From the NCBI GenBank assembly GCA_033675265.1, contig JAUJYZ010000088.1:1-64000 (forward strand): 64,000 nucleotides of DNA, given 5' to 3'. Positions 56,491-64,000 of this stretch are shown in pieces. The first letter of the stretch is position 1, and the number at the start of each line of letters is the position of its first letter. The position numbers and the translations under genes were made by a program. The notes under the pieces were generated by a model. It did not search any database. It worked only from the letters and a program-made list of their open reading frames with translations, and was not told the DNA's origin. The stretch comes from Actinostola sp. cb2023. Lineage: Eukaryota; Cnidaria; Anthozoa; Actiniaria; Actinostolidae.

Positions 56491-57063
56491 ACGCTGATTG
56501 ATGAGCAACGTTTCCTCTTTTGAAATACGTGATAACATTTTGGGGCGACTCAAAATCCAGAAAGTTAGAGCCGATAATGTTCAGGTCATAACCTCAAAAT
56601 CTCACTGTTTACAAATTTGGCCGTGTCACGCAACTTATGCCAACAATAAGATAAAATAATAATTCTGTCCTTGAAATATCGTTGATCACGAACAGCATGC
56701 ATCATATGTTGTCGTTATACCTTTAATAAAGCTGGGTTATGTTTCAGGTAGATTTTATGCCACGAAATCTTGGATGGAACTGAATTTTTGGCGGTTCATA
56801 TAAATGAATATTTGAATGAACGCACACTTTTATTCGGCTTTATGCAATATTTGTCTTATTGACTCTAGTCCTTCCATTGCCCTTTAAAACTACTTACCAA
56901 ATGATGATTTCGATCCTATCCGGTTTGCTAAGCAAAGCATTTAATAGAAGAATTTATCTTCAAGGTTTGGGATGAAGCATTGACGATCTGTCATGACTAA
57001 AACTCAACGATTGCGTTACACACAGGTAGCCCATGAGTGAATACTTGCAATTGTGTCAATGTA

Positions 57064-57464
57064 CCGTAAAGTTCCGAAAATAGCGACCCCCGAAAGTAGC
57101 GATCCCCCGAAAGTAACAGTAAAAAATGATGCTTGCTAACAAATCCCGAAAGTAACGATCCCACGAACAGCACTAGCAAACAGCACGTAAAGAGCCAGAA
57201 CATTTACTGCTACACATAAACAAATGTAACAAAAGCTATAATCATAATATAATACGTTCTAGATCCTGTGAATATTCGTTGTTTCAGTTAAAATACCGTA
57301 CATGATGTCGTTTAAAGGTACACGGTATGGCTCCTAAAAGTTAACGATTTTAGCACCCCGAAAGTAGCGACCACCCGAAAGTAGCGACCCCCCGAAAGTG
57401 ACAGTTATCTAAGGTTGCTAAATCCGAAAGTCACGCCCTCGCTACTTTCGGAACTTTACCGCGG
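57064..57464. mobile_element. TA-flanked MITE, CCG..TAAAGTTCCGAAA ends
   Basis: 401 bp between TA at 57062-57063 and 57465-57466. The ends pair as TAAAGTTCCGAAAATAGCGA against CGCTACTTTCGGAACTTTA. GAAAGTAGCGA(C/T)CCCC words are repeated four to five times internally in the same orientation. The region is absent from the right arm of the inverted duplication, along with about 20-30 bp on each side. Confidence 0.75.
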
Positions 57465-57632
57465 TATGTTGGGCGGTATGTTCTGGAAGTCTTACAGAAC
57501 GAGCTTTATCTGCTTATGTGTTAAACCCCAAAAAGTCCATTTTTCCTCCACATAAAATTGAGAACGGTCCCAAAAGTCCCAAGCCGCAAATTTCAAACCC
57601 CAAAAAGAACTCCGCACCTCCCCGTCACTGAT

Positions 57633-57633
<1 letters not shown>

Positions 57634-57696
<63 letters not shown>
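57634..57696. repeat. C63 homopolymer
   Basis: Sixty-three consecutive C. The corresponding place in the other arm (62982-62998) has 17 G. The exact length is uncertain in any sequencing technology. Confidence 0.85.
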
Positions 57697-58095
57697 TGGG
57701 CCAGTAGGTTCACGTAAGTATGCTAGCATTTCAAGAGCTCAGGCGTGCATCATTTTTGTATAGAACATAGAAAGCCATCTTCTATTTGTGAAATGATTCA
57801 TATTCCGTGAGAGACGTTCCTTTTTGATAGTGTATTTATAGAAGCATTGATATTTACCCATACTCCTTTTCGGTCTAGTCGCGTGGGCTTGAAGTCGATC
57901 GCCGACAACGTTTTCTGAATTAGCTGTATACATGTCAAATATGCTCACGGCACAAATGAACATGTCACCAGTTATATAAACAAACGCAATCTTAAATCTG
58001 CAGATAACCAGAGCAAGCCGAACCATTGCTTCTGAGGCTACGTTAGTTATTTAAACAAATATTTGTATGCGCGCGCCTTTTTATGGGTTTTCTGT

Positions 58096-59039
58096 GGTAG
58101 AGCGCGCGCGCGCGTTGGGATCGATCCCTGTGCGCAAATGCAGTAGTGTGACTACATGCATTGTTGCCCAACATAGTTGATTTCTACACGCAGGGAACCC
58201 AACATAATACGTATTTCGCATGCGCATGCCATGGCAAGCCGCACGCCTTAGTGATTTACTTTCGGCTGCACTGAGTGCATCCGTTATAACAGCAGGAGTT
58301 CCTGGCTCCCTTTGTACTTTCGAGCATTATCCAATTAACTTATCGCACTAAATCTACCAGATTCGAGTTCGCACTGACAGGGATTTGTAAACCGATCTCC
58401 CCTGCACAAACACTGATGATTATTATAAATATAATGTTGAGGTTTCTACAGTAAACACGGTAAATGAATGCTTTTTATATATTTTTTATATTTAGTACTT
58501 TAATAACGACTTAATGCCAACAATTTCAAGATAAATCACGTACGGTTGTCATATATAGAACTTCGCGCGCTAACGCCGGCGAACTCTCCAAATGGAAGCA
58601 ATGTTCGAGTTATTATTAAACGGGGGTAAACTTTACTGTACATGTAATTATAAACTTTATTTATAAAGCGCAAAATATGTAATATTCTAAACAAAAATAA
58701 ACAATACTATATATGTATTGTAAAAAAGAATGAAGGGATGTTATCTGAGCGAAGTAGTTGTCGAGTTACTTGGATTGTGCTGTATGTACTACACCAATTC
58801 ACGTTATTAGACACTCACTCTTGTTTTCTTTTGTTCCTTTGCATCTAATTAACACTGACAGCTAACTAGAAGTAGTGCACTAGAAGTAGTGCCCAGGTAA
58901 TTGGAATCATTCTATAGAAGCATAAGTGTAACGTATGGCAATTTATTGCATGCATTTAAAAAAGTAACATACATACGAACACCTGAGACGAAGAAAAGAC
59001 TACTCTCCTCTCCCTCCCCGTTCCAGACCCTGTTTAGGA
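58096..59039. other. No recognised feature
   Basis: Begins with a (GC)n-like GCGCGCGCGCGCG word near 58100. AACTAGAAGTAGTGCACTAGAAGTAGTGC near 58864 is a short direct repeat. No domain-bearing frame. Confidence 0.4.
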
Positions 59040-59400
59040 CCCCCTGAGGCCAGGGGCCTGTACTCATGGAGGCTGGAAAAGTAGGATATGAATTGCCGCA
59101 GGGATGGGAAAATTCTTACCTTTTCAAAAATGTTCCAATTAAGGATTGTCACTGAAATAGACCCAATTTAAGGAATAAATGAATCACAATTACCAGAGGT
59201 ACATACGCGGGCTGTTACGCTATGCGAATATTTTTGAAAATAAAAAAGTGTACCCTATTTAAGGATCAAATATTTTATTTGATAGTAAAAATGAAAAATA
59301 TAGTACCCAATTTAAGAATCTGGAGGGTTCAAAAACCATACCCTAAAGACCGGCGGCACATACATGTACCTACTATAGCGTATATATGGGAGTACTGATC
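59040..59400 (-). repeat. AGGGTATGG interspersed repeat, inverted copy
   Basis: Reverse complement of the phrases at 25890-26215: AGGGTATGGTTTTTGAACCC, CTTAAATTGGGTAC, AAAATATTTGATCCTTAAAT, TAGCGTAACAGCCCGCGTAT and AAATTGGGTCTATTTCAGTG, in the same order. Confidence 0.85.
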
Positions 59401-59512
59401 CCCCCTGGGTTTACAACAAACTCAAGTAAAATTATACACTCTGTTCTAATTCACGACATAGAGGCGAAACACCATACCCTGTCCAGCCGCACGTCCCATT
59501 CCTGAATACAAT

Positions 59513-59924
59513 TGGCCATTACAAAAAAGAGCAGGGGACTGGGACCAAGTCCGTAAAACTAATTAAAAAAGAAACTAGCAAAAATGGGCATCATTTTCTG
59601 ACAGAGCAGATCAAACTTAGTTAATCTGGAAAGTTTGGTGAACTTTTGCTTAATATTGACGATGCTAGAGGGCATCAAAGATGTACATTTTCCCATACAA
59701 ACTCTGTATTTTTTTACGTTGTCTACCCAAACCATACATTCACTGTAAAATTTCAAAAGTTCAAAAGTTTATAATTCCGACAGATTAATTCACTCAAGTC
59801 ACATCAAACTTTGCACATATGATAATTTCAACATGTTGTTTCATGTCATAAACTTCTTAATTTCGTAATTACATTAATTCTAATAAACTCGTTCCCAGTC
59901 CCCTGCTCTTTTTTGTAATGGGCA
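59513..59924. mobile_element. 412-bp MITE, TGGCCATTACAAAAAAGAGC ends
   Basis: Flanked by a 7-bp duplication ATACAAT (59506-59512, 59925-59931). Inverted ends pair over about 45 bp with one large mismatch region (GAGCAGGGGACTGGGA). A 7-8 bp duplication would fit hAT/P-type transposition. The 65-codon minus frame is a by-product. Confidence 0.8.
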
Positions 59925-60182
59925 ATACAATACAACTTTATTAAGCCCTTTCAGTGCTAATTACATGTAATTCAGTACGTACGTTGTAAAGTCAATAAAA
60001 GAAAAATAATGATAACTAGTACAGTATGATGCTTGTATTTGGTGTTGTTTAGGATAGTTGACCATTTATAGTCCATTCCACCCCCGGTCACTAGTCCAAG
60101 TAGCCTTCTATGCAGCAGGTATGCGCACGTTAGAAAGTACCCCTTAAAAGATATATACGGGGTAGGCTATTAACAAGATACT

Positions 60183-60500
60183 GCAGGTATAACGCACTAG
60201 GCCTACCCAAGCTGTCTACGAGACCGCAGGTATAACGCACTAGGCCTACCCAAGCTGTCTACGAGACCGCAGGTATAACGCACTAGGCCTACCCAAGCTG
60301 TCCACGAGACCGCAGGTATAACGCACTAGGCCTACCCAAGCTGTCCATGAGACCGCAGGTATAACGCACTAGGCCTACCCAAGCTGTCCATGAGACCGCA
60401 GGTATAACGCACTAGGCCTACCCAAGCTGTCCACGAGACCGCAGGTATAACGCACTAGGCCTACCCAAGCTGTCTACGAGACCGCAGGTATAACGCACAA
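60183..60500. repeat. 43-bp minisatellite, ~7.3 copies
   Basis: GGTATAACGCACTAGGCCTA then CCCAAGCTGTCTACGAGACC + GCA, with TCCACGAG and TCCATGAG variants arranged symmetrically. Two to three copies in reverse complement are at 23160-23260. Confidence 0.95.
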
Positions 60501-60680
60501 GTTGAAAATTCGTGATCAATTTGAAGCTAATAATTATTGTTTTGCCGCTACAATCATTAGAAGTCGTAAAATACTCGTAAATGTCAAACAGAATGATAAA
60601 TACTTGCTTGCATTATTATTATGTTCGCTGTAAAAAAAAACACATACCCTATCCCAGTCCAAATGGACAAAATATATATA

Positions 60681-60959
60681 CACCTATTTCAAATAACGTT
60701 GTCGCGTTCAACGCAACAAGCGTCAAGCCAAGACCGAAGTGCATGCTGGTCTTGTGTTGGCAAATTATTTAAATCAGACCCATTTTCTATGGAACGAAAT
60801 GTGATATGCAAACAAGCACGTGAAAATGTTCACATTTTGTAATTAGTCCTTATAGAAACAATTGTGATTTAAATAATTGTCAACACAAAACCAGCATTCA
60901 CTTCGGTCTTGGCTTGACGCTTGTTGCTTTGAACGCGACAACGTTATTTGAAATAGGTG
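60681..60959. mobile_element. TA-flanked MITE, CACCTATTTCAAA termini
   Basis: 279 bp between TA at 60679-60680 and 60960-60961. Arms of about 75 bp start CACCTATTTCAAATAACGTT and pair almost perfectly (TTCAACGCAACAAGCGTCAA; CAAGCCAAGACCGAAGTGCA). The related copy 22985-23025 runs straight through the site (CCATTTGG, TATATATA, CCCTAGACC reversed), so the unoccupied target is visible. Confidence 0.88.
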
Positions 60960-61384
60960 TATACCCTATCCCAGACCTCAAGCTCAAATAGCAGACATAG
61001 CTTATATGTACCCCTTCCCCCCGGGGAGAATAACGCACTAAAACTTATAACTTCGAATTCTCATCGCTTATACATTGAAGGCATAAAATATTTCGATTTT
61101 TCTTAATTACTATATATCATTAGATTATCCATAAAGTGACGGACGTATGCGTATTCTGAACCTTGCTGCTGTTCAGTCTTCGACTGAATCACAGAACATC
61201 GGCCTGCAGGGGTCCTTCATGTAATAAATAAACACAACTTCTAGCTGCTAAATAAAGCAAATTGAGATTAATTTCCAAGGAAGCACATGGCGATCACGGC
61301 TGTAATTATACTCACAGAGGTTTTGCTCTTGCGGGCCAAGTATAATTCACTGGCTGCTGCTTCCAGGATGCTACTGAAACCTTG

Positions 61385-61650
61385 CTACCGATACAAAGTA
61401 GTAAAATAAAAGATAATTCTTCCCGCCAAATTATATATCGATTCCTTCGTGTCAAAATGCAAGATCAAATCACATTGGGTACCAACAAAGATAGCTTGAA
61501 CATGGAATATCTCTATTTGGGCCAAATCAACCAAGATATCGTGCAGAAATAAACCATAAAATGGCAGATTGTACAGAGCGAGTTGTAGTCCAGTAGAGAA
61601 AGCGCGGGAATGTGATGACCTTGTAATTCGATAACTCGTGTTATCATGCC
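61385..61650 (-). pseudogene. Possible retroelement ORF1-like fragment
   Basis: A 99-codon minus frame contains LQLALYNLPFYGLFLHDILV followed by HVQAIFVGTQCDLILHFDTK and ESIYNLAGR. The pattern (helix, then VQAIF.G..CDLIL.FDTKE...LA.R) resembles the small beta-alpha RNA-binding domain of LINE/DIRS ORF1 proteins in cnidarians as I recall them. The homologous stretch at about 22590-22745 retains the words but not the frame. Assignment is weak. Confidence 0.3.
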
Positions 61651-62183
61651 AACTCACCCTACGCAAAATCTCCCTACTTTCCACACAAAAATAGATATAC
61701 TAATCACGCGTTTTTTTCAAAATTCCTTAGCGATTGTTTAAATAAATACGTTTCAGATTGTAATTTATTAATTTTACTATTCTCGAATTTGCATGTCTCA
61801 GTACGGACGTGTACAAGAAATGTACAGATTTATAACGTCTGTCAACAATTCGTAACTAAATACCCAGCATCATGGAAGCGCGGGTATTTCAAATGATCTC
61901 AAATACCAATTCATTTGATGTTGTGACGTGATTTCGCAAGTTGTCCCTGCACATGTTTCATTGCGTTTCTTGCTAGATTTTCTTATAAGATAGTTCAATT
62001 TTTCCTTAACGTTGACATGTTATGTTAAACCCCTGCCGATATGCTCAGCATGACTGATGACGATAATGTTGCTGTTGATAGCTACCTTTACTTAATCCTG
62101 TTAACTTAATCGACCTTAATCCTAGCAACTGTCTATGATCATCTTATCACATATAAAAATCTATGCGGCTCGTCATGTCTACT

Positions 62184-62797
62184 CTACCACAGGAAACTCA
62201 TAAAAAAGAGGCGAGCATACAAATATTTATTTTTAATAACTAGAATGCTTAGAGATGACTTCTGCGGCTTTTGTTAAAAGTAATTAATGTAGAAATGAAT
62301 ACATCAGTTTTCGCTGGTCTCTTTTGGCGGGCTTCCTGTGCTAAGTAATATATTGGGCTCCCTGCGTCTAAGGTGCCGTAATACGAGCAACAAAATCGCG
62401 CAACTTGTCGCGCATCATTATTGTTCAGATTGTTGCGTTGCAAGTTGCAGAGCAATGTTTCTCGTATTACCATCGTCCTCGCAACTTATCGCGCAACACA
62501 TTAAATTTTCGGTGTTGCAGGTTGCAAAACTTTGTTGCATGAAGTAGAAAGAGCTTCTACTTTGCGCAACAAAGTTGTTCAACCTGGAACACGAAAATGG
62601 GTTGCGCGGTGGTAATACAAGAAACGTGAACATCGTGCAACTTGTTGTGCAACATTTAATGTTGAGTTGCAAGTTACGCCAACGATGGTAACACGGGAAA
62701 CATTGCGCGATTTTGTTGCTCGTGTTATCGCTATTCTAGTTATTAAAATATATATTTGTATGCTCTCACGTCTTTTTTAATGAATTTCCTGTGGTAG
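62184..62797. repeat. Foldback with CTACCACAGGAAA ends
   Basis: CTACCACAGGAAACTCATAA, GAGCATACAAATATT and TTAATAACTAGAAT at the left pair with their complements ending at 62797. The same end occurs in reverse near 58047-58095, so it is interspersed. A second element (62372-62729) is nested inside. Confidence 0.75.
62372..62729. mobile_element. GCAAC/GTTGC-rich MITE nested in the foldback
   Basis: Ends: GTGCCGTAATACGAGCAACA and TGTTGCTCGTGTTATCGC-side complement, about 30 bp with a few mismatches. The interior repeats CGCAACTTG/GTTGCGCAAC words more than ten times in both orientations. No transposase. Confidence 0.7.
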
Positions 62798-64000
62798 ATA
62801 ATAACTAAAGTAGTCTCAGTAGCAATGGTTTGGCTTGCTCTGGTTATCTGGAGATTTAGGGATTGCGTTCGTTTATATAAATGGTGACATGTTCATTTGT
62901 GCCGTGGGCATATTTGACATGCCGATATATCAAGCAGAAATCGAGCAAACTAAAACATACTTACGTGAACCTACTGGCCCAGGGGGGGGGGGGGGGGGTA
63001 CTCAGGGGAGGTGCGGAGACCTTTTTGGGGTTTGAAATTTGCGGCTTGCGACTTTTTGGAGGTTAGCAATTTTTTGGTGGACATTTTTTTATATAAATAT
63101 TCTGGCAAGGACTTTTTTGGGGTTGATAAAAATGATATCCTACCGTTCTCAATTTTATGTGGAGGAAACTGAATGGACTTTTTGGGGTTACGTTCTGGGC
63201 CGTTGGACTGTTTTTAGTCTTGTTTTTGCGTAATGGACTTTTTGAGGGTTACAAAGTTTGGCCTCATGCGCACCTCCCCGTCACTGATACCCCTGAGTAT
63301 CCCCCTGGGGGTATGTTAGCACCCTCGGTACCAGTTCGTCGCAATTGGCGAAAAAGACCCTTTAAATGAGAATAAAGTACTTATTTACAGTAATTTTCAT
63401 GACATTCCTCTTTATTTTTAACACATAAGCAGATAAAGCTCGTTCTGTAAGACTTCATGGGCTACCTGTGTGTAACGCAATCGTTGAGTTTTGGTCATGA
63501 CAGAGATCGTCAATGCTTCATCCCAAACCTTGAAGATAAACTCTTCTATTAAATGCTTTGCTTAGCAAACCGGATAGGATCGAAACCATCATTTGGTAAG
63601 TAGTTTTAAAGGGCAATGGAAGGACTAGAGTCATTAAGACAAATATTGCATAAAGCCGAATAAAAGTGTGCGTTCATTCAAATAATAATCTATATGAACC
63701 GCCAAAAATTCAGTTCCATCCAAGATTTCGTGGCATAAAATCTACCTGAAACATAACCCAGCTTTATTAAAGGTATAACGACAACATATGATGCATGCTG
63801 TTCGTGATCAACGATATTCCAAGGACAGAATTATTATTTTATCTTATTGTTGGCATAAGTTGCGTGACACGGCCAAATTTGTAAACAGTGAGATTTTGAG
63901 GTTATGACCTGAACATTATCGGCTCTAACTTTCTGGATTTTGAGTGGCCCCAAAATGTTATCTCGTATTTCAAAAGCGGAAACGTTGCCGTTGCTCATCA
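62740..64000 (-). repeat. Right arm of the large inverted duplication (cut by window end)
   Basis: Reverse complement of 56490-58095 as described there. Relative to the left arm it has extra sequence at 63000-63330 rich in GGACTTTTTTGGGGTT phrases and G17 at 62982-62998, and it lacks the segment equivalent to 57034-57487. TATCCCCCTGGGGGTA near 63298 is a short palindrome. No gene is recognised. Confidence 0.85.

Larger units (their letters stand above)
56490..58095 (+). repeat. Left arm of a large inverted duplication
   Basis: 56497-57033 matches the reverse complement of 63455-64000 at well over 90% by eye (for example CATTTTGGGGC, AGAAAGTTAGAGCCGATAAT, GGTAGATTTTATGCCACGAA). 57488-58095 matches the reverse complement of 62755-63455 more patchily (AAGTCTTACAGAACGAGCTT; GCCAGTAGGTTCACGTAAGT; GAACATGTCACCA; AGCAAGCCGAACCATTGCT). 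The right arm is cut by the window end, so full length is unknown. This arm alone carries the insertion around 57034-57487 and the C63 tract. Confidence 0.85.
60501..62150 (-). repeat. Inverted counterpart of 22430-23280 (longer copy)
   Basis: Carries, on the minus strand and in the same order, all the matches listed for 22430-23280. It is about twice as long because it contains the MITE at 60681-60959 and because the other copy has lost segments. Around 61290-61330 (minus) AGAGCAAAACCTCTGTGAGT ends in a donor-like GTGAGT. Confidence 0.8.

Overview
The window reads as nuclear DNA of an animal, most likely an anthozoan cnidarian (stony coral or sea anemone). This rests on introns with GT/AG boundaries, a class A GPCR with a one-exon coding region, C2H2 zinc fingers, YY1- and NRF1-like promoter words, no prokaryotic gene layout, and several interspersed repeats (AGGGTATGG-type repeats ending in poly-G/C; the palindromic repeat at 1255-1580) that I remember, unchecked, as common in coral genomes. 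The species cannot be named.

Only one gene looks intact: the GPCR at 51316-52374 (+). Two zinc-finger loci are paralogous copies of one last exon in opposite orientation: a degraded, finger-expanded copy at 6011-7378 (+) and a shorter four-finger copy at 17489-18317 (-). Each carries a different indel just before its fingers. Other coding remains come from mobile elements: a Crypton-type (DUF3504) tyrosine recombinase at 38495-39380 (+), a retroelement gag-like ORF at 36719-37399 (-), a papain-like protease fragment at 43340-43700 (-) and a weak ORF1-like fragment at 61385-61650 (-). Possible unassigned exons lie at 31494-31555 plus 34298-34409, 28766-28986 and 24693-24923.

Most of the rest is repeats. 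0.4-5.7 kb: an inverted-arm element and foldbacks. 7.4-8.0 kb: a TTAA-flanked MITE. 8.9-10.1 kb: a 40-bp minisatellite. 12.0-13.8 kb: a 20-bp minisatellite. 14.3-15.1 kb: a 222-bp tandem repeat. 17.1-20.6 kb: a MITE, zinc-finger copy B, 68-bp and 21-bp minisatellites and a TGTCACGGAGGGG element. 21.5-23.3 kb: two repeats that recur near 48-50 kb and, inverted, near 60-62 kb. 25.9-30.9 kb: a 4.4-kb element built of GGAGTT/AACTCC and GGTT/AACC words nested in an AGGGTATGG repeat. 32.3-34.2 kb: a TA-flanked element splitting a tandem repeat. 35-43 kb: poly-G tracts, gag, Crypton, an E-box foldback and a 54-bp minisatellite of about 40 near-identical units. 43-50 kb: (AAT)50, foldbacks and a 1,020-bp TTAA insertion whose unoccupied site survives at 21802. 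52-56 kb: MITEs and a second E-box foldback. 56.5-64 kb: a large imperfect inverted duplication containing a 63-C homopolymer.

The genes do not form a pathway; the window is mainly a record of repeat insertion into repeat. Nothing amounts to a clear new system. The most informative signals are insertions with matching empty sites, the foldback family with conserved CACGTG sites, the 54-bp array with higher-order structure, and a candidate intron bounded by a 13-bp direct repeat.
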